A stretch of DNA of 64,000 bases, taken from assembly GCA_958295815.1 (NCBI GenBank), contig OY282374.1:3566856-3630855 (forward strand), in the 5' to 3' direction. Positions within the stretch are counted from its first letter, which is position 1, and every line of letters begins with the position of its first letter. A program made the position numbers and the translations under genes. Origin of the DNA: Candidatus Poribacteria bacterium. GTDB taxonomy: Bacteria > Poribacteria > WGA-4E > WGA-3G. The notes below the pieces were generated by a model. That model saw nothing but the letters and a program-made list of their open reading frames with translations. It had not been told where the DNA came from and ran no database searches. Shown piece after piece: positions 25,878-34,274 of this stretch.

Positions 25878-28800
25878 CTACTTCCGAATCAACATCTTCC
25901 GTGTAGCCGTAAAATCTCCTGCTGAGAGCGTATAAAAATAGACCCCACTTGCCACAGGTTCACCCAACGCATTCCTGCCATCCCAATACGCCGCACGACT
26001 CCGGTTCTGATAGATACCAGCAGCTTGATGTCCAAGTTCCAAGTTCCGGACGATCGTTCCACGCACATTATAGATGGTGATTCGCACATTTGCTGACTTC
26101 GACAACTGATAGGGTATCCACGTCTCCGGGTTAAACGGATTCGGATAGTTCGCTAAGAGGACTGTCTCCTTCGGGGTCAATACAGTCAAGAGTTGCTCTA
26201 AGAAACCGATACCCCGCAGCGATGTCGCATCGGTCAGGTCTAAGTATGCTGCTTCAGAAAGCCACTTCTGGATGTCTGAAGCGGTAAACATTTTGAATGC
26301 CTCTGGATGTAAGAACGGTGCGGCAGCGGAATTATTACCGAAAGCACCCGCCACTCTGACGAGATCTCTAATGTCAACCACTGCATCTCCGTTGACATCC
26401 GCAGGGTTTTGCCCAGTTTTGCCGAAGTTGGTAGCGACTAACACCAAATCTTGAATGTTGACGGTTCCATCGGCATTGATATCCTCTGCCAGTCTCGGTG
26501 GTACACTTATCTCCGCCGCTTCTATACTCGGACGTGCGCCTATACCCTCACTATCTGACAGCAGCACATTCGATAACGTTATCGTTGAATCTTTGACGGC
26601 AATCACCTCGAATGTCACTGTAGCGAGTGTGCCATCACCATCTCGCTCTCCAGATTGTGATGATGATGCAAGTGTCACGGTATTCCCTTCAGCGGCAGGT
26701 GGTAGGAAGAATGCTGATGTTGACAGATAGTCGCCATTAGCACTACTAACATATCGGAGCGCAGCAGCATCATAAGAAATAGTCGCCTGATAGCCTGCCA
26801 CATTTTCCCCACTAACAATGTTCAGAGAGAATGTAAGCTGCTCCCCAACAGCCGGTGACGGCACCATAGAAGGCGAAACGCTTACCGTAGTGTCCATAGC
26901 ATCAGCAATAGGTGTAGAGATCTCAATATCCACCTCAACGAGGTTTGTGAGGATTGCCAGAGGAGATGAATCTTCGATTGGGTTCCCCGTAAGCCGTAAT
27001 CTTTCCAGATTCACCAACTCAGCGAGTGGAGCTACATCGCGAATCCCATTTCCTCTGAGCCCTAACACCGTCAATTGAGTCAATCCCGCAAGTGGACTCA
27101 CATCACTTATCTCATTATTATTCAGATGTAACGCTTCTAACTGTGTTAATTGGGCAAGTGGAGCTACATTGCTGATTTCATTATTACTGAGACCCAATTG
27201 TTCTAACTGAGTTAAACCCGCGAGTGGAGATACGTCATTGATCTCATTACTTATCAGGTTTATCCACTCTAACTGTGTCAAATTTGTGAGAGGACTCAAG
27301 TCATTGATTCCATTACCACTGAGATTTAGCCATTCTAACTGAGTGGCGTGTTCCAACCCAGTGAGATTTGTTAGCTGACGATTACTGACATCCAAGCGCG
27401 TTAATCTTTGCAGCCCTTGTTCAGTAATAGTAGCATTTGCAGCTAAGTCCAACGCTTCTCGCACGACTGTCGCTAAACCGCTATCCGGTATCAGATCTTT
27501 AGTAACAGTCTCTGTAGGCGGCGCAGTGATCTCAACATCCACATTGCTGAGTTTTGTGATACTCGCAAGTGGTGACGTATCCGTAATCGGATTTCCTGCC
27601 AGATGTAAGAGTCTCAGATTAATCAAACCAGCGAGGGGGCTTACGTCTTGAATCTGATTATTTTTGAGAGATAACCTATTTAACTTACTCAGGCTTGAGA
27701 GTGGAGTCACGTCTCGGATTTGATTATCTCGGAGATATAACCACTCTAACTGTGTCAATTCAGCAAGTGGACTTATGTCTTGAATCTGATTATCTTCGAG
27801 AACTAATTTCTGTAACTGTGTCAATCCAGCGAATGGAGTCACGTCTTGGATTTGATTAGACTCGAGAATTAACCACTCTAACTGCGTGGCGTATTCCAGA
27901 CCAGTGTAGCTGGTTATCTGTTGATTACTGGCATTCAAGAACGTTAAGCTCCGCAGGACTTGTTTCGTGATCGGGGCATTTGGTGCTAATTCCAATGTCT
28001 TTCGCACTGCTGCCGCTAAATTCGGATCAGGTATCACGCCTTTATTGACAGGGGCAGTGATCTCAACATCCACGTCAACGAGTTTTGTAAGACTCGCAAG
28101 TGGTGACGTATCCGTAATCGGGTTTCCAGCAAGGAATACCGTTTTCAAGTTCACCAACCCCGCGAGTGGGCTTACGTCTCGGATTTGATTATCTCGGAGA
28201 ACTAACCATTCTAACTGGGTCAATCCAGCGAGTGGTGTCACATCACGGATTTGATTAGAACCGAGAATTAATTCCTCTAACTGACTCAAATCTGACAACG
28301 GACTCAAATCTCGAATTTGATTTCCATGAAGAATAAGCAATTCTAACTGTGTCGCGTGTTCCAATCCAGTTAGGTTCGTTATCTGCTCATTATTGGCTTG
28401 TAGGCGCTTTAGTCCTTGCATCGCCTGTTTGGTGATGGGTGTGTTTGGTCTTAACTTCAATTTTTCTCGCACTGCCGACGCTAAATTTGGATCAGGTACC
28501 ACGCCTTTATTGACAGGGGCAGTGATCTCAACATCCACGTCAACGAGTTTTGTAAGACTCGCAAGTGGTGAGGTATCCGTAATTGGATTCCCCGCAAGGT
28601 ATAACTCTTTTAGATTTGTCAATTCTGCGAGTGGAGATACATCACGGATTTGATTCGTCCTGAGATTTAGAATCACTAACTGTGTCAATCCTGCGAGTGA
28701 GGATACGTCGCTGATTTGATTTTGAATGAGATATAACTCCTCTAACCGCGCCAATCCCATAAGCGGACTTACATCGCTGATTTGATTCGCCCTAAGATTT

Positions 28801-30050
28801 AACCATTCTAATTGCGTCAATCTTGCGAGTGGAGATATATCGCTGATATGATTGTCGGCAAGCCATAGCAACTTTAACTGTGTCAATCCAGCTAGGGAAC
28901 GCACGTCACTGATTTGATTGTCTTCGAGAATTAATCCCTGTAGTCGTGTTAACCTTGCCAGAGAGTTCAGGTTCCTGATTTGATTGCCCCTGAGATCTAA
29001 TTCCACTAAGTTCGTTGCATGTTCCAATCCAGTAAGGTCCTTTATCTGGCGATTGTCAGCATCCAGAGATTTTAATCGTTGCATAACTTGTTGCGTGATC
29101 GTTGCATTTGATGCTAACCCCAATTTTTCTCGCACTGCCGCCGCTAAACCAGCATCAGGTATAACGCCTTTACTAACGGGTCGAGTAGGCTGAGTAGTAA
29201 TCTTAACATCCACATTAACAAGATTAGTGAGCTTCGCAAGCGGCGATGTATCCGTAATCGGATTCCCCGCAAGATTTAAGTGTGTAAGATTTACTAATCC
29301 AGAGAGTGGGGTTACATCACGGATAAGATTATTTGCGAGAAAAAGGTGCGTAAGTTGTGTCAATCCTTTAAGCGGACTCACGTCTCGGATTTGATTATCA
29401 GCGAGGTTTAACCGCTTTATCTGGGGCAATCTGTCGAGTGAACTCACATTACTGATTTGATTATTAGAGATTCCTAACCATTGTAACTCAGACAATCCTA
29501 TGAGTGAACTCATATCACGGATTTGATTGCCATCAAGATATAACTCCCATAAGGTTAAACTTTTCAACGGACTTAGGTCATTGATTTGATTATTTGTCAG
29601 TACTAACCACTTCACCTGTGTTAACTTGGTGAGAGGTTTGAGGTTACTGATTATATTATCTCCAAGAATTAACTGATTCAACTGTGTCAAGTTAGCGATA
29701 GGTCTGAGATCGCTGATTTGATTGCTGGCGAGATGTAACGTCTTTAACTGTGTCAGGTTAGCGATAGGTCTGAGATCGCTGATTTGATTGCGAATGAGAC
29801 CTAAATGTTGTAATTGCGAGGCGTGTTCCAATCCAGTAAGGTTCCTTATCTGGGTATCTATAGCTGTAAATCCTTCTAACCTTTGCATATCCTGTCTGGT
29901 GATACGCGCATTAGGTGCTAAACCCAATGCACCTCGCAATGCTTCCGCTAAATTTGGATCGGGCACGTTTATCGCCTGTGCAGATGCAATGTGCGGTATC
30001 CAACAACTGAACACAACAAAAATAACAAGTAATCTGAAATACTTTTTCAC
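25878..30050 (-). CDS. Secreted leucine-rich-repeat protein with cohesin, dockerin and C-terminal sorting-type domains
   Basis: A 1390-residue secreted protein. After a signal peptide (LLVIFVVFSCWIPHIASAQA) come five blocks, each with a capping segment (IPDPNLAAAVREKLGLAPNA type) followed by six to twelve internalin-like 22-residue LRRs (LTQLEWLYLRDNQIRDVSPL). Each block ends with a NPITDTSPLA unit. Then follow a cohesin-like beta domain (AGYQATISYDAAALRYVS...LATVTFEVIA), a type-I dockerin with two calcium loops (INADGTVNIQDLVLVATNFG and VNGDAVVDIRDLVRVAGAFG) and a FlgD/type-IX-sorting-like end (LLANYPNPFNPETWIPYQLS...GVYFYTLSAGDFTATRKMLI). Likely a surface or extracellular binding protein. 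Repeated blocks are near-identical at places, so assembly errors are possible. Confidence 0.88.
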   Translation of the reverse strand: MKKYFRLLVIFVVFSCWIPHIASAQAINVPDPNLAEALRGALGLAPNARITRQDMQRLEGFTAIDTQIRNLTGLEHASQLQHLGLIRNQISDLRPIANLTQLKTLHLASNQISDLRPIANLTQLNQLILGDNIISNLKPLTKLTQVKWLVLTNNQINDLSPLKSLTLWELYLDGNQIRDMSSLIGLSELQWLGISNNQISNVSSLDRLPQIKRLNLADNQIRDVSPLKGLTQLTHLFLANNLIRDVTPLSGLVNLTHLNLAGNPITDTSPLAKLTNLVNVDVKITTQPTRPVSKGVIPDAGLAAAVREKLGLASNATITQQVMQRLKSLDADNRQIKDLTGLEHATNLVELDLRGNQIRNLNSLARLTRLQGLILEDNQISDVRSLAGLTQLKLLWLADNHISDISPLARLTQLEWLNLRANQISDVSPLMGLARLEELYLIQNQISDVSSLAGLTQLVILNLRTNQIRDVSPLAELTNLKELYLAGNPITDTSPLASLTKLVDVDVEITAPVNKGVVPDPNLASAVREKLKLRPNTPITKQAMQGLKRLQANNEQITNLTGLEHATQLELLILHGNQIRDLSPLSDLSQLEELILGSNQIRDVTPLAGLTQLEWLVLRDNQIRDVSPLAGLVNLKTVFLAGNPITDTSPLASLTKLVDVDVEITAPVNKGVIPDPNLAAAVRKTLELAPNAPITKQVLRSLTFLNASNQQITSYTGLEYATQLEWLILESNQIQDVTPFAGLTQLQKLVLEDNQIQDISPLAELTQLEWLYLRDNQIRDVTPLSSLSKLNRLSLKNNQIQDVSPLAGLINLRLLHLAGNPITDTSPLASITKLSNVDVEITAPPTETVTKDLIPDSGLATVVREALDLAANATITEQGLQRLTRLDVSNRQLTNLTGLEHATQLEWLNLSGNGINDLSPLTNLTQLEWINLISNEINDVSPLAGLTQLEQLGLSNNEISNVAPLAQLTQLEALHLNNNEISDVSPLAGLTQLTVLGLRGNGIRDVAPLAELVNLERLRLTGNPIEDSSPLAILTNLVEVDIEISTPIADAMDTTVSVSPSMVPSPAVGEQLTFSLNIVSGENVAGYQATISYDAAALRYVSSANGDYLSTSAFFLPPAAEGNTVTLASSSQSGERDGDGTLATVTFEVIAVKDSTITLSNVLLSDSEGIGARPSIEAAEISVPPRLAEDINADGTVNIQDLVLVATNFGKTGQNPADVNGDAVVDIRDLVRVAGAFGNNSAAAPFLHPEAFKMFTASDIQKWLSEAAYLDLTDATSLRGIGFLEQLLTVLTPKETVLLANYPNPFNPETWIPYQLSKSANVRITIYNVRGTIVRNLELGHQAAGIYQNRSRAAYWDGRNALGEPVASGVYFYTLSAGDFTATRKMLIRK

Positions 30051-30348
30051 GATTTTTCCTCCATTTAAAACTCAGTTAAGTCGTTCTGCCATTTGTAAGA
30101 GTGGTACACATCTCTACCACTTCTTAAATCAGCAGGGCATATATTACGTGAATTCGATAAAGTGTCTGTGTAGCGGGAACTGTTAGTTTGCCGCGCACGT
30201 TCTGAATTATCTAAGAAACGGAACCTGTGCGTTATCAAGATTCGCTGCGTATAGAGATCAAAAGCCCAGAGGGACGATAGGTATATAGAAAGCCATCGAA
30301 AAAGGTGTTGGTTAAACTCTCTAAAATCATTAAACTGCAATATATTAT

Positions 30349-30378
30349 ACTATAATATAAAAAATAGAAAAGGTTCAA
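30349..30378 (-). promoter_or_regulatory. Possible promoter for the LRR gene
   Basis: On the minus strand TTGAAC (30378-30373), an 18-base spacer and TATAGT (30354-30349). The area is very AT-rich, so the match is only moderate evidence. It would give a leader of nearly 290 bases. Confidence 0.35.
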
Positions 30379-30471
30379 TATGACTATAATGCCATAATTT
30401 GACTTATAAGGCGACTTAAATCTGCAGAAAATAGTGATAGCGAAACCCAACTTCTGATCTGACCACTAATT

Positions 30472-30511
30472 TCCTGCAAACCCTCTAATCCTGTAAATCT
30501 TGGTTCAGACA
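30472..30511 (+). repeat. Dispersed repeat, copy 2 (CCTGCAA...TTCAGACAA)
   Basis: Matches 7823-7862 in block order and spacing. Confidence 0.6.
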
Positions 30512-30518
30512 ACAAAAA

Positions 30519-30542
30519 AGGCGAGGTTTCAAAACCTCGCCT
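30519..30542 (-). terminator. Rho-independent terminator of the PAP2 gene (Family B repeat)
   Basis: On the minus strand AGGCGAGGTTT and AAACCTCGCCT form a perfect 11-bp stem, immediately followed by TTTTTTG. Position 42 bases after the PAP2 stop fits. Good example of a Family B repeat acting as terminator. Confidence 0.8.
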
Positions 30543-30584
30543 ACTGATTGCTGACCACTTACAGCGTATAAAAACACTTTTCGT

Positions 30585-31127
30585 CTACATCATAAACCAC
30601 ATACCCATTCGGCCCGCGAATATTCCAAGAAGCGCACCGGCGAGCACATCCGTCGGATAGTGAACGCCAAGATATACACGCGCCACGCCAACTAGAGTTC
30701 CCCAGCAGAGCATCGGAGTTTGTAAAATTGGGAAGGTGTTCGACAACAACATTATCATCAAGAAAGCAGACGCAGTGTGTCCAGATGGAAAACTAAATCG
30801 ATCCGGTGGACGCACCCGAAATTCAACATCAACAATCCGTTCATACGGACGATCGCGCTTCATTGATTGTTTGAGGAAGTGATATAAAAGTCTCTCAAGC
30901 GGAAATGCGAGTACCGCTGACAGGAAAAGTGGCTTGCTGACGGCTGAACCGAAAGTCAAGTGCACATATAACACCAGAAATGGATATAGACACCCGTTAG
31001 CACTCCAAGAGATGACGCGAAATGAGCAATTCAGGATTCTTCTATCGCCCCAACCAAAGATACGGTGAAACAGCAACGTATCCCATCGGGTTAGACTATT
31101 TGTAAATTCTCTAAGCATAGTTTGCAA
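30585..31127 (-). CDS. PAP2-family membrane phosphatase
   Basis: A 180-residue inner-membrane protein with the three phosphatase motifs: KQSMKRDRP (K-x6-RP), FPSGHTAS (PSGH) and ARVYLGVHYPTD (R-x5-H-x3-D). About four to five membrane helices. Expected to remove phosphate from a lipid such as phosphatidic acid or undecaprenyl pyrophosphate. An ATG at 31127 with weak upstream AGCAGG-like sequence; no operon partner, ends at a clear terminator. Confidence 0.88.
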   Translation of the reverse strand: MQTMLREFTNSLTRWDTLLFHRIFGWGDRRILNCSFRVISWSANGCLYPFLVLYVHLTFGSAVSKPLFLSAVLAFPLERLLYHFLKQSMKRDRPYERIVDVEFRVRPPDRFSFPSGHTASAFLMIMLLSNTFPILQTPMLCWGTLVGVARVYLGVHYPTDVLAGALLGIFAGRMGMWFMM

Positions 31128-31329
31128 AGTGAGCAGGTCCTTTTACAACCAAAACCTACTATATCTTTTATCTCCATCTGTATTATCAGAATATATTTGA
31201 CAAAACATTTTATGATTTATCTGACGCTACCGAATTACTGCCAGAATACACATCATCTCTTCTACTTTTCCGATTGGAATTAAAACTGTCCCTCGAACCT
31301 CGCCCACCTGCAATTTACAACTTATAACT

Positions 31330-32067
31330 CTACAAAGAATGTGGATCCACATAATCAACAAGATCCCGAAGTGCGATGACGCTATAGTCATTTTCCGCAA
31401 GATACGCCATATAGGCTTCAAATTGCGCTGGCTCTGTGTGAACCCATGAATGCTCGATGTCCGGTACCCCGTGGAACGTCAGAATCGCTATGTTTCCGTC
31501 TTTCGCTTGCGCAAGTGCCCACTCAAAATCTTCAAAACTCCAATGCGGACCAGAAGCTCCCGTTGTCGGAATTAAGAGTGGATCGTGTCGATTCGGGTCA
31601 TAGGCAGGTCCGCGTCCCCCTTCACCGTCATAAGGAAACTCTGGGGCAACACCGCGTCGGGCAAAATCGAAACCGTGTTCACCAATTACCTCAACAGCAG
31701 CTTCACCGTGGCTATAACCCGGATAACAAAACGTCGTTGGTTTCGATATACCATACGTCTCGCAACACGCATCAATATGTAATAAATCCGCGCTAAGTTC
31801 CGACGCAGACTGCTGGGTTACGTTCCTGTGGTGCCGCGTGTGATTACCAATCTCGAAACCCGAATCGTGTAACCCACGTACTTCTTCCCATGTCATATAG
31901 GCTTCTTTGTTTGTGAGAAAATTCAGTCCTTCAGTAATATAGAAGGTCGCACCGAAACCGTATTTACTTAGGAGTGGACCTACAAAAGTCGCCTGCGATT
32001 TGCAGCCATCGTCAAAGGTAAGTACAACGAGTTTATCAGGGATTCTTTTCTTTGAGGCGTTTACCAT
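31330..32067 (-). CDS. Polysaccharide deacetylase (NodB-like)
   Basis: A 245-residue carbohydrate-esterase-4 protein. LVVLTFDDGCKSQ holds the catalytic Asp and metal Asp; GFEIGNHTRHHRNV holds the H-x3-H metal ligands; FCYPGYSHG and ILTFHGVPD match the later motifs. No signal peptide is seen, although family members often act outside the cytosol. It would remove acetyl groups from a polysaccharide or related sugar. It lies just next to the IS605-type region. Confidence 0.85.
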   Translation of the reverse strand: MVNASKKRIPDKLVVLTFDDGCKSQATFVGPLLSKYGFGATFYITEGLNFLTNKEAYMTWEEVRGLHDSGFEIGNHTRHHRNVTQQSASELSADLLHIDACCETYGISKPTTFCYPGYSHGEAAVEVIGEHGFDFARRGVAPEFPYDGEGGRGPAYDPNRHDPLLIPTTGASGPHWSFEDFEWALAQAKDGNIAILTFHGVPDIEHSWVHTEPAQFEAYMAYLAENDYSVIALRDLVDYVDPHSL

Positions 32068-32140
32068 GCTTTAACTTCTGTCGATAAAAAAACAAGTGTT
32101 TTCAGATCCTAATGCCATAAGGACCTGGCATCACTTGCTC

Positions 32141-32170
32141 TTGACATACTCCCCCACTAAAGTATGGGGG
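32141..32170 (-). repeat. IS605-type right-end hairpin 1
   Basis: CCCCCA (32151-32156) and TGGGGG around a loop that reads CTTTAG on the minus strand, with TTGACATACT on its outer side (32141-32150). A CTTTAG loop in a GC-rich stem is also found at the right end of ISDra2 as I recall it. Confidence 0.6.
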
Positions 32171-32561
32171 ATTCTTATAATCCCTCATCCGCGAGGCAGA
32201 TTGTGGTATCAACACAGGTTGCTTTCACAAGAAAGTCTGACACCTGCTCCGCCAAGTTGGACAATGCCCTGCCCAAGACGCCCTCTTATCCTTTAGGGAC
32301 TTCGGGCAGCAAGTAGATTTTTTGTGAAGTGGCGCACCTGACTCTGATTTAGTGCGTTTTACAGTCGTCCTTTTTACCAGACACCCCTACACAACTGGAG
32401 ATGACTCGCTTCTCCAAGGGATTGTTATCAATCCGCTCGCATTGATTGAGTGTTCTTGACACTACCGCCTTGCTCAGCCTTACGTAGTGGTTAAAAACTG
32501 TCTATTACAGAAATCCTGTTTTTTTGGCTTTAAGGTCTCCACTCTCAAAGTTTTACCAGTT

Positions 32562-32638
32562 ACCAGTCTTTAACCCCTGTTTAGCGGGTAGGCAGACACG
32601 TAACCAAGCGGTTACGCTAAACATGTCTGCCAACTGGT
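32562..32638 (-). ncRNA. Pseudoknot-like structured element, copy 1
   Basis: Plus-strand order of arms: ACCAGT (32562), ACCC (32573), GTTTAGC (32579), GGGT (32586), GGCAGACA (32591), GTAACC (32600), GGTTAC (32610), GCTAAAC (32616), TGTCTGCC (32624), ACTGGT (32633). GTTTAGC/GCTAAAC and GGCAGACA/TGTCTGCC interleave, giving a pseudoknot topology inside the outer stem. A second copy at 34113-34200 keeps all stems with different sequences in three of them. Confidence 0.6.
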
Positions 32639-32823
32639 CCTAAATAGTATAGCAGAACGTAGAAAAAATATCAACACTTTTTTAGTATATCACGCTTTGC
32701 TCTGATATACGAGGGCGAGTCTCTATCCAGATCTAAAGATTCACGAGTTAGACTCGGAAACTTTGATAAATCCGTTTTAGGTAGCAATTTGAATTATCTA
32801 AAAAGATTCATGCTGTCCTGCGT

Positions 32824-32950
32824 GTGATAGCACCCAACGCCTAAATGCGTGGGCTTCGGTTTCATAGCGACTGCGGTTTTCTCGTAGAGTCTACCGTCTT
32901 ATTTTCGCTCCACCTGTGGGCATTTCCCTACGCAAAACGTAGGCATATCG
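32824..32950 (-). ncRNA. Candidate guide (omega/re) RNA 3' region of TnpB, with right-end hairpin 2
   Basis: Directly downstream of the tnpB stop on the minus strand. It contains stems CCTACG/CGTAGG, a GTAGACTCTAC stem, GCGG/CCGC-type pairing, and finally CCCACGC-ATTTAG-GCGTTGGG (32853-32833), then TGCTATCAC. TnpB proteins use an RNA from exactly this location, ending at the element's right end and continuing into a guide from flanking DNA. The 5' limit inside tnpB is not determined. Confidence 0.5.
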
Positions 32951-34108
32951 TCAAGGAACGGCTATCCCTGCCCGCAAAATGTTTATCGCAGCGTTAATGT
33001 CTCTATCGTGGTGTGAACCACATTCAGAGCATATCCACTGCCTATCATTCAGAGTGAGGGTTTCGTTATGAAACCCACAATCACTACAAGGTTTCGTTGT
33101 AGCTGTCCATTGACCGACTTGTTTGAAAAGACGTTTATGTTTTTGACACTTATACTTCAATATCTCAACAAACTGGTAGAAGGCGAGGTCAGAGACTTTA
33201 CGTCCCCACAGGCGTTTCATACCCTCAAGGTTCAACGTCTCAAGGACTATCGTATCAAACTTCTTACAAAGTTTACTTGCAAGTTGCCAATGAAAGTCGT
33301 TGCGTTGGTTGGCTATTTTCCGATAGAGACGTGCGAGTTCTCGGACACACCACCACCAGCGATTAGAACCTTTCTTTTTCCGAGAAAGTTCTTTGTTGAG
33401 ACTACGAAGTTTGTTCAAGGACTGTTTCAAAGGTTGTGGGTGTTGTATCTTCTCATCCGTGCTAAGTGTCAAGTATGCGTCTTTCATACCGGATTTGGTC
33501 TGGGAATAGACCAAATCCATTCCTTGTATTACATTGTCTGCCCCAACGCTTTGACCTGTTGCTGGCAATGGTTTAGAATCTGTGTAGGTTGTTGTGATAC
33601 AAAGCCAATAATGACCACAAGTGTCTCGTTTGATTGTGATACGGACCAACGTGCCATGCCATTGACGGTGCTTATGAAACGTGTAAGGCACTTTATCAAA
33701 CTGCCACTTCCGTGTTTTAGGATTCCATTTACGCAACGTCAAGGTGATATGATTGTTAGTGAGTTTATATCCAGCTTGTTTAAGGGTAAGAGACTTAAAC
33801 TTATGACGAGGTTTGATATGGGGTTTACCACCGAGTTTATTGAAAAAGCGTTGATACGCATTATCAATACGTTCCAACTCTGCTTGGATCGCTTGGCTTG
33901 GCAAAGACTGCCAATGTGGATGCGTGCTGCGTTTCAAATCCTTCGCATGTTGACACATTGCAGCGTAGTTGGCATACGACAAGCCGTCTTTGTATCTTTG
34001 GTCTTGCCACTTATGGAAGTATTCATGCACTTGCCACATATCGTCAAGCAAATTGCCAATGCTAATTGTATTGGATTGATTGTATATCTTATACTTATAG
34101 GTTTTCAT
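32951..34108 (-). CDS. tnpB: IS605 OrfB/TnpB-type RNA-guided nuclease
   Basis: 385 residues, a normal TnpB length. The N-terminal half is a basic helix-turn-helix and wedge region (YFHKWQDQRYKDGLSYANY...FNKLGGKPHIKPRHKFKSL). RuvC motifs: SVGADNVIQGMD (first Asp, with unusual residues after it), TIVLETLNLEGMKR (Glu) and HDRDINAAINILRAG (last Asp). The zinc finger is PCSDCGFHN...WICSECGSHHD. All catalytic residues look intact. No TnpA (Y1 transposase) is present in the window. The ATG at 34108 lies five bases after the outer stem of a pseudoknot-like element. A long antisense frame over this gene is a shadow. Confidence 0.9.
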   Translation of the reverse strand: MKTYKYKIYNQSNTISIGNLLDDMWQVHEYFHKWQDQRYKDGLSYANYAAMCQHAKDLKRSTHPHWQSLPSQAIQAELERIDNAYQRFFNKLGGKPHIKPRHKFKSLTLKQAGYKLTNNHITLTLRKWNPKTRKWQFDKVPYTFHKHRQWHGTLVRITIKRDTCGHYWLCITTTYTDSKPLPATGQSVGADNVIQGMDLVYSQTKSGMKDAYLTLSTDEKIQHPQPLKQSLNKLRSLNKELSRKKKGSNRWWWCVRELARLYRKIANQRNDFHWQLASKLCKKFDTIVLETLNLEGMKRLWGRKVSDLAFYQFVEILKYKCQKHKRLFKQVGQWTATTKPCSDCGFHNETLTLNDRQWICSECGSHHDRDINAAINILRAGIAVP

Positions 34109-34112
34109 GGTA

Positions 34113-34200
34113 TATCAAGTCTCAAGTTTTTAACCCCGTTGAAGTGGGTAGGCAGACACAGAACCTTGCGATTCTGCTTCAACTGTCTGCCAACTTGATA
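34113..34200 (-). ncRNA. Pseudoknot-like structured element, copy 2 (immediately before tnpB)
   Basis: Plus-strand arms: TATCAAGT (34113), ACCC (34133), GTTGAAG (34138), GGGT (34146), GGCAGACA (34151), CAGAA (34159), TTCTG (34172), CTTCAAC (34177), TGTCTGCC (34184), ACTTGATA (34193). Same topology and nearly the same spacing as 32562-32638. On the transcribed (minus) strand it ends five bases before the tnpB ATG, so it may be a left-end DNA structure, a 5' UTR element, or both. Confidence 0.6.
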
Positions 34201-34274
34201 CTATCATTATTCCACGAATTGACTGTATTTGTCAAACTTATTTCACAGGGGTTATGCCTTTAGCGGGCTTATAT

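Larger units (their letters stand above)
30051..30584. other. Gene-free region upstream of the LRR gene
   Basis: Spacer between two minus-strand genes. Contains a possible minus-strand promoter (30349-30378), a GCGAAACCCAAC string near 30440, the second CCTGCAA/TTCAGACAA repeat (30472-30511) and the PAP2 terminator (30519-30542). No coding frame recognised. Confidence 0.5.
32141..32638 (-). mobile_element. ORF-less IS605-like unit (non-autonomous element candidate)
   Basis: On the minus strand this unit begins with the pseudoknot-like element (32638-32562) and ends with a right-end-type hairpin, CCCCCATA-CTTTAG-TGGGGG, followed by AGTATGTCAA ending at 32141. In between are several stems (CTTTC-TTGT-GAAAG; CTGCCC with GGGCAG; ATCAAT with ATTGAT) but no protein. 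Its layout mirrors the tnpB-bearing neighbour, so it looks like a derivative lacking tnpB. Exact ends are inferred. Confidence 0.45.
32068..32950. other. Gene-free, structured IS605-type flank
   Basis: An 883-base region without coding frames but dense in stems. It includes a right-end hairpin (32141-32170), an ORF-less unit up to about 32638, a pseudoknot-like element (32562-32638), an AT-rich spacer with a CGAGTC/GACTCG stem near 32714-32757, and the tnpB 3' flank with a second right-end hairpin (32824-32853). Confidence 0.6.

Noticed and set aside
25878..30050. Repeated DNA of the LRR gene as a CRISPR or satellite array
   Set aside because: The frame is open throughout and translates to regular 22-residue LRRs; the periodicity is protein-coding.
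32562..32638. HDV-like ribozyme
   Set aside because: The order of interleaved arms is similar to HDV P1/P2/P3, but there is only one base between the A' and B' arms on the plus strand (five on the minus strand), so no P4 or catalytic J4/2 strand.
33068..34198. Long plus-strand open frame (376 codons) across tnpB
   Set aside because: It is antisense to a clear TnpB with intact motifs and has no recognisable protein features; a codon-bias shadow.
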